A stretch of 64,000 nucleotides of DNA. Source: Mesostigma viride (lineage: Eukaryota > Streptophyta > Mesostigmatophyceae > Mesostigmatales > Mesostigmataceae). The notes beneath the pieces are model-generated. The model worked only from the letters and a program-made list of their open reading frames with translations, ran no database searches and was not told where the DNA came from. The translations under genes and the position numbers were made by a program. Numbering within the stretch: the stretch's first letter is position 1; the number at the start of each line of letters is the position of its first letter. Of the stretch, positions 31,270-41,779 are shown piece by piece. The stretch spans positions 168,883 through 232,882 of the forward strand of contig RPFO01000485.1 in the NCBI GenBank assembly GCA_009746045.1. Direction: 5' to 3'.

Positions 31270-31738
31270 CACCCTCCGCATTGGTAAGAATAATAAATAA
31301 TTATGAGGCTGGGCGCCGGCCAGCTGCAAACGATAAATAAAACAAAAGAATTTTAATTAACTAATTCCCGAGTGTAGTGAACTGTAGTTTTTGAAGCTAC
31401 CAAACAAACAAAGAAAGTGTAAATAAATATTATTTTACTGTCACGTGTGCAGCTTTCTCGCTAACAAACAAAGAAATATGATTTCTGGCTGAAAAATGTG
31501 CTTTTCCTAGCCGTACAGTAAGAGTAGTGCATCCGGCTGGGTTATACAGAACAAAGTCAACAAACAAAGAATTATTAAATTTCGCAGCCAGTTCAACGGT
31601 TGTTCGGTAACCAAACAAACAAACTAATAATTAATTAATTGGGCGGGCACAGTAGCACTTTCAACCAATAAAACGCTAATGTCTAATTCCGAAGGGCCTT
31701 TTGGCTGAACTGAATTAAAACTACCAATGCGGAGGGTG
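31270..31738. mobile_element. Stowaway-like MITE (469 bp, TA target)
   Basis: Perfect inverted ends CACCCTCCGCATTGGTA and TACCAATGCGGAGGGTG, flanked by TA on both sides. The empty site in the 3' LTR has a single TA. End sequence and TA target fit the Tc1/mariner-related Stowaway type (typical end CTCCCTCC). The interior has four copies of AACAAACAAA at 50-120 bp spacing. No ORF. Confidence 0.88.
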
Positions 31739-31830
31739 TATTTTTAACCAAGCTCCATTCCAACCATTCTCATGATGAATCTATCCGCGCGCATTGGAAT
31801 CTATCTATCCCTACACATTGCGCTTTAACT

Positions 31831-34800
31831 CAAATTACAACGATGTTCCGGTTCTATTAAGGCGGTTTACTGCCTGGGCTTCATCGTCGAGTTTAATCCT
31901 GCGCTGGACTGCTGCGGATACTCGCGGAATCGAGACTAGCGGATCATAGAAGGGCGCGGTACCAGATTATCGGTTTATGATGCGTTCCGGAAATGGTTGA
32001 GTTCCCAACGACGGCCGAGGCTAAGTTTATCTTGGAGGTCGTTGGTGGGCGTTTGTACGCCAGGACTAGCTGGATTGGCTGCGTGAAGGTTTCCTGAGCT
32101 ATCCAGATTGCGGGCACGTTATTGGCGACGAATGAGTTTCGTTGCTGGCCTGCTACGTGTTGACGAGCGCTCCTGGCTGTTTCGCATTTCCTGATGACAA
32201 GATGTTGCGGAATCGGCTTTTAGTGATCCTTGTGGGTTGCTGGGTTTTAATGGATCGAGTTATCCAGACTTATCAAGAGTCAACTGCGCATGCGGTTCGG
32301 CATGGATCGAGTCGAGATCATTGGTTGCGTTCCGGTTTGCGGCATGGCTATGCTTTGCACCTGAGTGAAGCTACGAGTTTCAAGCGTTCGAGATTTGTCG
32401 TCAAGCGAAGGCGTTTCGCTGCCATGGGTGGCGGTCAAGCATGTTGCTGCAGTGTTGGCTACGACAAGCTCGGCTGGTGTTGACTGTCGAGTATGCTGGC
32501 GAGTTTTCGCGCATGCATGTAGTCGACATAGCTGCGAGCTGTGCTGGTCGCGAGCTCGAGGAGCTACGCGAGGCGTCATCTGCAAGGTTGCAGTTTGTGC
32601 GGTGTGGAGTTATCCATCGTCAATCTTTCCAGATTTATATTGCAAAGCTGCAGATTGCTGTCGAGTTCTCTTTATACCGCTTGATGAGCGATTGTGAACG
32701 GCGCTGGTGTGGGCGTACGTGTCGGCAGCTAGAGGGTGAAGTTGTGTCGACTGCGACGAGAGAGCGTCGGCATCTGGGGAGCAGCGAGGAGAAGTTGTTC
32801 CTGGTCAATTTTCCGAGTCGCGGGTGACGGTGTCGACAAGCGGCAAGGTCGGCGGTGTTGTTGTAATTAATAATGGCAGTGCTGCGCGACGTGATGATTG
32901 CATTGCTGCGACGCGAGGACGTCGGGCATCGACTGCGGCGAGAGACGGCAGCAAGAAGAGCGGATGGCCAGGCGAAGTATCGCGGGGCGACTAGAATGTC
33001 ACAGGCGACCTGGCGAGACGCGAGTATGCTGGCGCGAGTCGCAGGCGACTGGGTATGTCGCGAGCGACTGGGTGTGCCGCAGGCGACTGGGTATGTCGCG
33101 AGCGACCGGGTATGTCGCAGGCGGCAGATCTAGAGTATGTAGAGCGATGGCAAATGATGGCTGCAGGTTGCAGTTAATTGCATATTTGCTCTCAGCATTC
33201 CACTGCTATATGTGGTATGGCGCTATGAGAATCATGGCATTGAGGCCGTGATTGCAGAACTCGTGGAGTTTGCAAGGAATTAATGGATGGTGCGTCCATC
33301 ATTAGTTGGCGCGCGTGTACGTGACTGGCAGGCAGCTCCTACAAGGTCAGCATTTCCTGAGTCAGCGACTGGCAGGCAGGGATGGTTTTGTTGGTCGGGG
33401 GTAGCCAGATAACGTATAAGGCGAGAGCTGAAGGGTTCCCATAGCCGGAGGTCTCGCTGAAGACGTGCTGTTTCTGGGTCATGTATGCAGTAGCCGAAGC
33501 ACAGTTGTGCTGTTCTGCGTGTGAAGGGGCTTGAGGGCCAAGTAACATGCCGTTTTCTCCACCGCTTGTATGTTGAGTGTGTCCCCGAGCGGGTGTTGAG
33601 TACATCATTCCTGTTAAGGGATATGTGAGGGACAGCCCCAGGCTCGGTCTAGCATGGTGTTGCTATTCCTTGAAGCATGAACACACTGGGGGATCAGATG
33701 CTGAATGTGTTTCCAAAATTACTGCAATAATTTGACGGTTGTTGGTGACTGGCCTGTTTGCACAGGGTCAGGTTGAGCTCCCATGTGATCTCTGTATTGA
33801 TGTGTGAGGGTGGGCAACTCACAGCATTGTGCAGAATGCCCCTGGTCTAGTGCATGACAGGGAAGGGCACCCTTATTACAGTTGTATAAGGGTGTGGATA
33901 AGGGCCTCGCGGTTGGCCGTTACCACCATGTGCTGGTGTGTAATTAGTGATCGAGACCCAGGAAGTACCTCTTCTGGATTGAAGTGTGGGAAGGGTCTAA
34001 CAAGTGTTCGGTTTGATGTTTTGATTTGTGCCAACAATCTGAAGTCAAGCATTTGCATCTGATTTTCAAGGTTTAGGCAGCTGGGCTTGGCGTGGTGAGC
34101 CAGGTGGAAACCAGTTGGCCATAAATGCTTTGAGTGGTTTTGGAAACATCACCTTAGCAATAATATGCCTGTTCTGTGATCAGCCATTCAAGGACAGGTA
34201 AGCTGATGGGAGTCAGTTATACCTGGGTACCTGAGCTTTGCCAGCTGCAGGTGTAATGCAGAGGATCAGTTTGCTACAGCTGTATCGAGGCCCCAGGGTG
34301 ACCCTGGCCAGGCCCCTGGGGTACCTTCATATACGGTGGTTGGGCAAGCAGACAGGCAGGCTGCACCCCTGGATTGATCGGCCAAACACCAGGCCTGATC
34401 GGGTGTGCGCCTATAACTGCGTTGGGAGGATTCCCAGAGAGATTTTAATGTTGTGGTCTTGGCTAGGCAAAGCACAAGACGGTGCCAAGATGGCTAGCAT
34501 GCTCATCCAGGTGCTACGTCCTGAGGCTGCTAACATTAAAGTGGATACCAATGCTCAGGTCTCTGACATGGGATCTTGGTCAGCATACAGGAGAACTGCT
34601 GGTCGGTGAGCCAAGTTGCCCCTGGGTGTCTAGCTTTGTGTTGGGACACACGTGGAAAGGGCCTCAACATGCCTTAGGGGAAAATTAACAGTTGGTTAAT
34701 AAACCCTAACTTTCCAGTGTTAATGGAAAACTGATGATACCCGATATGCACTGGCAGGTTGCCAGAAAATATAACCGTTGGCAGCATTGCTCCTCATCCA

Positions 34801-36451
34801 AGCAGTGTTCATGGTATATTCTGCAATATCACTCCTGTATTTACAGTTTATCCATAATAGTGTTCCCCCATACTATGTACAAGACCTGCAGGGTCTGTTG
34901 CAAGGGGGTTCCTAATCCTGGATTCTCCAATGTGGTACGTTGGAGTGTTGCTGGGTCCAGAGTTCTGTGTCTGCAAGTGAACCTGAGATGCTGTCAGCTT
35001 CAGCTGCCCAGTGATACCTGTCGAGCTTGAAGGTGATGAACCAGAAATCCAGAAATCCAGATTTCCAGAATTCAAGAGTTCCAGAGTTCCAGAGATTCCA
35101 GTTTCCAGAGATGCAGACCAGTGTCCTGAGGGGGCTAATAATATTGTCAAGTGGATCCAGATTTTCCTGTTGAGTTCAGGCTGTCAGAGTGGCAGGAGGT
35201 AACTACCTGAGTGTTGCCAGGGGATACATACATGGCTGAGTGCCAGATTTATATTTGTCTCCCGTTTTGGCAGTTGCTTACATATATGGTTTCTTGTAGC
35301 AACCATGCTGCTTTGGGGAATTATTATGTCCTCAAAAAGAAAGAAAATGTTGGAACAGTGCAGCATGTTTAAAGTTGGCTACCAGATGGAGAAGAAACCA
35401 GATTATGTTTGAAGGGTTGGCACAAGCTTCCTGAAGAAAATTTCCAGTCTACAAGGTCCGGGACTATGGAGCCTGCAGAGGATGCTTCAAGAGCAATCTG
35501 AAACCTGCTGAATGCTGAAGGCCGACTGTGGAGGGTATATACAGATCAGCATCTGCATACGTGAGTTGCTGATGATGGATGTGTGATTCCAGTTGACCCT
35601 GTCCCTGGCCTGTGCATGTTCAGATTGATTGCTGTATGACAATCAGCATATGGAAGTTGTGATGGTTCCCAGGTGTGTTGCTGTAAAACCATAGGATTTG
35701 GTTTCCTCCTAGTTTGGAGTTGGCTGGCCTGGAAGTTATGATTGATCCCAGATGTGATGCTGTGAAACCATATAGTTTGGTTGTCTCCTCATTATGGAGT
35801 TGGCTGGTCTTGGGATGATTTACTCTGTCCACGACTGTTTTGCTGTAAAACCTAGGATTTGGTTTCTCCCAGGGTGATATGGGAGTTGGCTGGTCTGAGG
35901 ACATGTTTCAGGGACTGAAAAACCTTACTGATGTTTGACCTCGGGGTGTTACACTGTCAGATGTGATATGGATCTGTGCACGAGGTAGCCCAAGGTTGGC
36001 TCCACGGTGTGGTGCCTTATTCAGCCTGGGTGGGGTTTTCTTCTCAGTGCCTCTATCATCTGATGCTTATGTGTACCCTGCAATGATGGTTGCTTCATGG
36101 TTATCAGTATGGTTGTTCCTGAATGAGTTTCAGCCTGACATGTACAGTTTGTATGTGAGGGTTGATCTGTGCTCTGGATAAGGGCATATGTGGCAGGCTG
36201 AAGGACCTACGAGAGGGGATCTGGACAATCTAGCCTAAGAATAACATTACGTTGTTTGCTGGATTTGCTTCAGATATGTATCCCTTGGTCCTTGCCACTA
36301 GAGATGTTAGTGCTTATCACGACATGTCCCAAGTTGAGAGGCATGTGGGCGTGGTTTGTTAGCTGCCACCTGTGGGCCCTATCATTGATGATGCACAGCA
36401 GAATGCCTGATGAGGTGCTAAGGATGAGAAGCCTCGATCGTCATAGCCCAG
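31831..36451 (+). pseudogene. Copia-C interior: decayed gag/integrase/protease/RT region
   Basis: No long frame and many stops. Around 34490-34600 a stretch begins MASMLIQVLRPE and reads VDTNAQVSDM, equivalent to MADVIRALMRS and EVDTNSQVSVI at the N-terminus of the Copia-F PR-RT ORF, so the same protease-like domain preceded RT here. The first 1.5 kb after the LTR (31831-33300) is GC-richer and could be old gag; I found no zinc knuckle. The segment 33300-36450 is too decayed to subdivide. Confidence 0.55.
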
Positions 36452-36994
36452 TTGGTGGAGAGTACCCCTGATCTGATTTTGTCTGGGATTGACTTTGCCC
36501 AGCCTAACACCTTGGAGATCTTTGTTGACAGTTCCATGGATGCTCGCCAGGTCACTAAGGTCAGGGGGAGATCTGCTGCTCTGTTTGCTTTCTATCAGAG
36601 CAGGGCAAGTTTGTTCAGCTGGTACAGCAGACTGCAGAAGAGGGTCTGTATCAGTTCAGATGTGGCAGAATGCAGGGCCATATGTGAGGGGATCCAGTCC
36701 AGCTTGTACATAAAGGAGCTGGCTTCAGTTACCCCTTGGTCCTTGCAGATGGAGACGTTGTTGCTAACAGACAGCATGGGTATGGTCCAGTTTGTTCACA
36801 AGCAGCTGGCCAGGAGCCGGGATCTGGATTATTTGTTGCTGAAGGAGTTGGCCAGTTTGGTTGACTTGAAGCATATCCCTGGCGAGGAGAACCCTGCTGA
36901 TGCATTGACCAAGCTGCCACACAAGGCCCCAGCCCAGTACAATGTACTGAGGAAGCTCATGAATGCTGACTGTCAAGTCGGTCTATCTGTCTAA
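36452..36994 (+). pseudogene. Copia-C RNase H domain
   Basis: 180-codon frame, better preserved than its surroundings. Motifs: FVDSSMDARQVTKVRGRSAAL with the first catalytic Asp, SSDVAECRAICEGIQSSLYIKEL with the Glu, LLTDSMGMVQFV with the second Asp, then RDLDYLLLKELASLVDLKHIPG and NPADALTK. This order is the Copia-class RNase H. About 60% of positions match residues 540-690 of Copia-F on inspection. The upstream RT is lost in decayed sequence; the first residues of the frame are probably not genuine. Confidence 0.85.
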
Positions 36995-37801
36995 AAGCTG
37001 AGAGCTGGGTGCTTAAGTCTCTGGATATCAGGCTGGGAGCTTGATTGTACATAATCCTGAGCACACCTTGAGGGGTGAGACATGTCTCTGGTGTGGGAAT
37101 GTCTGACATTGTCTCTGATGGAGAGATGTCTATCTGGGGTTTTCATCTCAGTCTGAGGTTTCCCCAGATCTGTGGTTTGTGGGCGGGGTTCGATTCCCTG
37201 GTGCCGTCTTAAGGCGGAGTTTCACGGACTGGCTGACCCATCCACCATGCTGGTGAGGTGGCGACAGGTCCCCTGATTTTCCACGGTTGGAATGAGTATA
37301 GGAGCTTGTGTTTTGCATGTGCTTCGCGTAGATGTTGTGTCTGGTTCGATAAGGGGCAGCAGACCGGCGCCGACTCCCGTCTGGGGGTCAGCAATGTTTT
37401 CTGATGAGCTGTTGTGGGTGATCTGTGGGGTTTCGCCTAAGGTCCTGAAGGTTGTACATACTTCTCAAGTTCTTCACTGAACACCTATGGGCTGCCACAG
37501 TTGGCCAACCTCTTGTACATGGGTAACACAACGAGCCTCCCGGGAAGGGATAGGGACTCATTGTAATTTGTTTGTGCTCCTGAACCAGTATGGGTGCTAT
37601 GTACATATAATAAGGAATCCAAGCTGACTGTCATGCCCAGTGGGTTGTGACTTGTAGTCGGGGAGGATGTCCAGGAATCCAAGCTGACTGTCATGCCCAG
37701 TGGGTTGTGACTTGTAGTCGGGGAGGATGTCCAGTACCCATTGTGTGTGTTTGTATGTAGACTTGTGTGAGCTGCTACAGCTCAAGAAAAGAAAGGATTG
37801 G
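36995..37801 (+). other. Copia-C 3' untranslated region
   Basis: Non-coding. It contains GGTTCGATTCC (37187-37197), which equals a tRNA B-box, and a ~60-bp tandem duplication (two copies within about 37613-37733, AATCCAAGCTGACTGTCATG...GGGGAGGATGTCCAG). It ends with the purine tract before the LTR. The part from about 37066 on is duplicated in inverted orientation at 54300-54888 and 47235-47450. Confidence 0.75.
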
Positions 37802-38500
37802 AGTTAACGCCAAGCGCATTGGCGTGATCCTGATTCGGCATATCTCTGCGATTCCAGCGACACCGGAACGAGTTCATTCCGACAAGTATCAAGAAAGTTA
37901 TGGTGTTCCGACTTCCCGGTCGCGCGCGAGCGCGAGCCGGCTGTTCTTCTAAGTCGCGCGTGAATATGTGCCGACGGCATATGGGGTCGACAGTAATTCC
38001 TGGGCTGACAGGAATTAGGTGCTGAACCTACGACGGTATTGGATTAATACGTCGTACGCAGGAAATAGGAACCTTAACCTGTGGTCTGTTGGTACCGCAG
38101 GCTTAGTCCTGGACTATTGGGTGCAGACGCAATAATCACTGTGGACTGTACTCTGTGGTCACTGTGCCTGTATGGCAGACCTACTGTATAGGATCTGGAC
38201 GCTGTACAGGTTGTTAATACTGTACCGGGGGTGTTAATACTGAGCAGGCCTACGAGGCTGCTCAGGCCTAGCAAAGCACAGTGCACAAGTATATAAAGAA
38301 TAGGCCAGTGCCAACTGGTTAGATCTCTTGCGAGCCCGTCTCACGTGTGTTGCCTTGACTTGGCAAACTCGTGTCTAAGCACTCACGTGCACGAGTGCTG
38401 TAAGCCTATATTTTTAACCAAGCTCCATTCCAACCATTCTCATGATGAATCTATCCGCGCGCATTGGAATCTATCTATCCCTACACATTGCGCTTTAACT
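37802..38500 (+). repeat. Copia-C 3' LTR (699 bp, uninterrupted)
   Basis: Ends AGTTAACG/CTTTAACT, immediately followed by CCAAG and Ty3-2 coding sequence. Confidence 0.9.
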
Positions 38501-38577
38501 CCAAGGTGTCGCTGGGGACAGCATATCACAGCTCGTCCTCCCACCTGGTGGAGAGGCTGAACCGCACAGTGCAAGAG
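38501..38577 (+). pseudogene. Ty3-2 integrase core piece
   Basis: Reads KVSLGTAYHSSSSHLVERLN and continues at 41780 after Copia-Z; it includes the catalytic Glu of the DDE triad. Confidence 0.88.
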
Positions 38578-39103
38578 TGTTTGGGAATTAATTAATTATT
38601 CCCAGTGGCCACATGCCTGAATTATTTCTATTCTGGGCAGGTGGGTCTTTTGTGTGTTGTTTGTGATTTCTTGGAGTGTGTTTTATTAGCTACGTGCTGA
38701 TATTTTTACTGACTTTTTTGAATTAGTACTTAGCAAGATATTAATCTATGTTGTGTGTGTTTTTTGTTATAGTGTACGGTTCTCAACTAGTATGACAGCA
38801 ACTATGTCACTACGTTACATGGACAGTGATTCTTGATTCTTTATTCCATGGACAGGTGTCACTTTACTGGATGAGATTCCATGCATTATATCAGGGTTGA
38901 TTTTACAGATGACATCTGGCAATCATACAAACAATATTCTAGAATCTGGCGATGGTTCTTTGGTTGACTGCCATCTGGCAGTACCTCTTTTCTGCCTATA
39001 AAAATACGATGTGGGCCATACCTAAAGTATCGTCTCTCATGCCATGTCTCTCGTAATAAATTCATCAATAAATGACATTCAACTCATTCATGTACTTTAA
39101 ACA
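38578..39103 (+). repeat. Copia-Z 5' LTR (526 bp)
   Basis: Begins with the palindromic GGGAATTAATTAATTATTCCC. TATAAAAATACG at about 38997 lies where an LTR promoter is expected. Confidence 0.9.
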
Positions 39104-39139
39104 TGGTATCGGAGGAATGTTCGATCACCGTTTCTCCTC

Positions 39140-39523
39140 ATGGCAGATTCTCCTACTTTTGCAAACGACGATGATTTTTTGCCTGATGACGATTTTGTCA
39201 ATCGTCCTTGGGACTTTGACGTACTTGACGATCTCGAAGACTTTTTCGGACAGCCGGAACAAGGCGTCATTGTCGCCGAAGAACCTGTGATTGCGTATCC
39301 CGTTGGCTATGAGCAATTCGAGAAACCAGGACTTTATCCTGAGAGTTCTCTGAGGTCTGTTTACGTTCCTCCTGCCAAAATCATTATCCGGTGGCAAGGA
39401 GCTGTATTTCAATTCGAATCGTCAAGCTTATCGGAAATCGAGAGTCTCTTGAAAGCCTACCTGGCGTCTAAAATTTTATCCGTCGTAAATGGCGAACGCA
39501 CTCAAGGAGACGGCCCTCATTAG
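39140..39523 (+). CDS. Acidic ORF upstream of Copia-Z gag (unknown)
   Basis: 127-codon frame, first ATG after the primer site, protein starting MADSPTFANDDDFLPDDDF. Strongly acidic N-terminus (Asp-rich), then a mixed part VYVPPAKIIIRWQGAVFQFE and a helical LSEIESLLKAYLASKIL. It overlaps the Gag start (39489) by 35 nt in another frame. No family recognised. The tight overlap and position suggest a genuine accessory product or the first half of a frameshifted Gag fusion; no shift site was identified. Confidence 0.45.
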   Translation: MADSPTFANDDDFLPDDDFVNRPWDFDVLDDLEDFFGQPEQGVIVAEEPVIAYPVGYEQFEKPGLYPESSLRSVYVPPAKIIIRWQGAVFQFESSSLSEIESLLKAYLASKILSVVNGERTQGDGPH

Positions 39524-39532
39524 TGCCGTCAG

Positions 39533-39978
39533 TCGGCCGAATTAACTTGGGTGCTCGGAAGTGGTTATTCCGGGCAAAATAGTGTTCCGGCCCGATTTGC
39601 CTCAGGCGGCAAAAGGTTCTGGCACTATTTAACGTAACTAAAACCTGTTGCACCTTGGAGGTCAGGGGTTCGAATCCTCACTGAGGCAGCTCCGGCGCAT
39701 TTAGTGGTGCGTGCTCAGCAGCCTAGGCGGATGTCTCGGGCTCTTCGTCCCCCCTCCACGAGGCCAGGTTTTAGTTACGTTAAATAGTGCCGGAACCTTT
39801 TGCCGCCTGAGGCAAATCGGGCCGGAACACTATTTTGCCCGGAATAACCACTTCCGAGCACCCAAGTTAATTCGGCCGAATTAACTTGGGTGCTCGGAAG
39901 TGGTTATTCCGGGCAAAATAGTGTTCCGGCCCGATTTGCCTCAGGCGGCAAAAGGTTCCGGCACTATTTAACGTAACT
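39533..39978 (+). mobile_element. Composite insertion: three tail modules around a tRNA-like centre
   Basis: Flanked by CCGTCAG (39526-39532, 39979-39985). Layout: tail module forward (39534-39639), centre (39640-39772), tail module reversed (39773-39878), tail module forward (39873-39978). The forward and reversed copies could make a 105-bp foldback hairpin. The final module ends TTAACGTAACT exactly as retroposon E does (17658), and both have 7-bp duplications, so the same 3' end appears to guide insertion. Confidence 0.72.
39640..39772 (+). other. tRNA-derived-looking centre with B-box
   Basis: Contains GGTTCGAATCC (B-box consensus) within GGAGGTCAGGGGTTCGAATCCTC, followed by CTGAGGCA as an acceptor-like end. 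GCCTCAG in the preceding tail loop would pair with it over 90 nt. I see no proper D-arm or anticodon arm, so it is not called a functional tRNA. Bounded by the inverted AAAACCTG/CAGGTTTT. Confidence 0.45.
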
Positions 39979-40784
39979 CCGTCAGCGGAATTCCTATTTT
40001 CAACGGTACCAGACTGGCCGACTACCCTGCTTTTAAAATTCGCTTCAAATCTGTCGCGGGAGCATTCACCATGCTCAGTGTGCTGCATGGTGACGACGTC
40101 AACGACCGACAAGACCGCATTCTTTTTGCTGCACTTTGTTCGCGCCTGGACGGTCAGGCGCTTACCGTTGCTGATCAAGCTGAGCCTCGTCATGGCAGCG
40201 TGGCGTTCAAGCTCGTGGATGCCGTGTACGACCAGCCACGGCATACCCGGTCTCACAAGCAGGAGCTCCGTCGTCAGCTACACCGCTGCGAGCTGGCTGA
40301 TGACGGCGACATGGGCCTGTACTTGACGGAACATGAACTACGCTACCGCGAGTACTTAAAGCTGGGGGGGACGCTCCCTGAGACTGAATTCGTCCAGAAT
40401 CTGCTGGATGGCCTCCCGGCCAAATATCGTCCACTTGTCGCTGCAGTTTTTGTGCGTGATGACATGTCTCTCACTGACGCACGCGTCCTCCTCCTCCAAG
40501 CCGCTGACCAGCTCAAGGACCGCCCAGCCGGTTCGACTGCGCCCGCCGGCTTGGCTGCGCCTTCTCGCGACGAAGGCCAGCTCCCACCGGGCCAAGCATT
40601 TGCAACTCGCCCGGTGTGCAGCCATTGCAAGCGCCCTGGCCACCGTGTCGAGCGCTGCTGGACCAAGTATCCGGAGCGTCGCAACCAGCCCAACGGCGGC
40701 GCCGTGCATTTTACGGAGTCCAACCCTCTCATGGGCACCTCGACAATGGAGGCACCGGAAATGCCGCCCACATTTGCATTTTAA

Positions 40785-41248
40785 ATTTTCCAGCCGGTTC
40801 TCCATTTTTTCGTCGGTTATTGCTGAACCGTCAAAAAGCATCTCTTCGGGTTTTGTTGCTAAGCCCTATGTCAAAAAGCACACTTTTCAGCGTTGTCCCG
40901 TCGTGACCCGCTGCATATTGTGGCCCCGTCGTGGCCACCTCGGCGTAGGTAGTCTACGTAGTGCACTAGTCCCGTCGTGACTAGTCTTTTTTGGTTCGTG
41001 GTCAGCCAAAAAACCACTTTGTACCGGTATGCTTCTGCCTTAAAGCCTATTGCCCGCTCACTACGGGGCATGTGTTTGAGGGGGGTGGCCCGTAGCAATC
41101 ACCTGCCCTAGTCCTAGTTGTAAAGGTCCTTAGCCCTGAGTGCAATGACCGCTAGGAAATGGTTACTAGTTTGATAGGTGAATATAAACTGGGACATAGT
41201 ACTAGCACTACTAGAGTGTTCCCCTCTTTAGGCAGTTGCCAAGGGGGG
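40785..41248 (+). other. Copia-Z 3' untranslated region
   Basis: No gene. It contains repeated short motifs GTCCCGTCGTG/CCCGTCGTGG (40898-40980) and ends in the polypurine tract. Confidence 0.6.
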
Positions 41249-41774
41249 TGTTTGGGAATTAATTAATTATTCCCAGTGGCCACATGCCTGAATTATTTCT
41301 ATTCTGGGCAGGTGGGTCTTTTGTGTGTTGTTTGTGATTTCTTGGAGTGTGTTTTATTAGCTACGTGCTGATATTTTTACTGACTTTTTTGAATCAGTAC
41401 TTAGCAAGATATTAATCTATGTTGTGTGTGTTTTTTGTTATAGTGTACGGTTCTCAACTAGTATGACAGCAACTATGTCACTACGTTACATGGACAGTGA
41501 TTCTTGATTCTTTATTCCATGGACAGGTGTCACTTTACTGGATGAGATTCCATGCATTATATCAGGGTTGATTTTACAGATGACATCTGGCAATCATACA
41601 AACAATATTCTAGAATCTGGCGATGGTTCTTTGGTTGACTGCCATCTGGCAGTACCTCTTTTCTGCCTATAAAAATACGATGTGGGCCATACCTAAAGTA
41701 TCGTCTCTCATGCCATGTCTCTCGTAATAAATTCATCAATAAACGACATTCAACTCATTCATGTACTTTAAACA
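41249..41774 (+). repeat. Copia-Z 3' LTR (526 bp)
   Basis: Differs from the 5' LTR at two seen positions (GAATCAGT for GAATTAGT; AAACGACA for AAATGACA). Confidence 0.9.
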
Positions 41775-41779
41775 AAGAG

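Larger units (their letters stand above)
28070..31830 (+). repeat. Copia-C 5' LTR, interrupted by TIR element K and a Stowaway-like MITE
   Basis: After removal of 28420-31010 and 31270-31740 the LTR is 699 bp, the same as the 3' copy. Both interruption points are unoccupied in the 3' LTR and in the inverted copy (46536-47234). Confidence 0.87.
28070..38500 (+). mobile_element. Copia-C: decayed Copia element with AGTT...AACT LTRs
   Basis: Two LTRs of 699 bp net length, 5' copy in three pieces (28070-28419, 31011-31269, 31741-31830) and 3' copy 37802-38500, flanked by CCAAG (28065-28069, 38501-38505) within the Ty3-2 integrase. LTR ends are AGTTAACG and CTTTAACT, not TG...CA. A purine-rich tract AAGAAAAGAAAGGATTGG precedes the 3' LTR. 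The interior is decayed, but a protease-like stretch near 34490 and an RNase H (36470-36994) can be read. Related to Copia-F at the right end of the window. Confidence 0.88.
39489..40784 (+). pseudogene. Copia-Z Gag, interrupted by a 446-bp insertion
   Basis: Gag starts MANALKETALISAV at 39489, is interrupted at CCGTCAG, and continues after 39985 as GIPIFNGTRLADYPAFKIRF, comparable to the FNGSDPKQFPFFKIK of element A Gag. Positions 40071-40784 form an intact 237-codon tail with the helical capsid-like region, nucleocapsid knuckle CSHCKRPGHRVERC (183-196 of that frame) and a C-terminal PEMPPTFAF. Apart from the insertion the frame is open, so this copy lost function by that event. Product would be the structural protein of the particle. 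Confidence 0.85.
38578..41774 (+). mobile_element. Copia-Z: gag-only LTR retrotransposon (TR-GAG type)
   Basis: LTRs 38578-39103 and 41249-41774, both 526 bp with two differences seen (about 99.6% identical). Ends TGTTT...AAACA; target duplication AAGAG (38573-38577, 41775-41779). Primer site TGGTATCGGAG directly after the first LTR (initiator tRNA-Met type); polypurine tract AAGGGGGG (41241-41248). It encodes a small acidic ORF and a Gag, with no pol. It inserted into the Ty3-2 integrase after the inverted duplication, since the other arm is unoccupied at this point. Confidence 0.93.

Noticed and set aside
39595-39690. Functional tRNA gene
   Set aside because: Only a B-box/T-arm and acceptor-like pairing are visible; D-arm and anticodon arm are not, and the 5' acceptor half lies in a repeated tail module.
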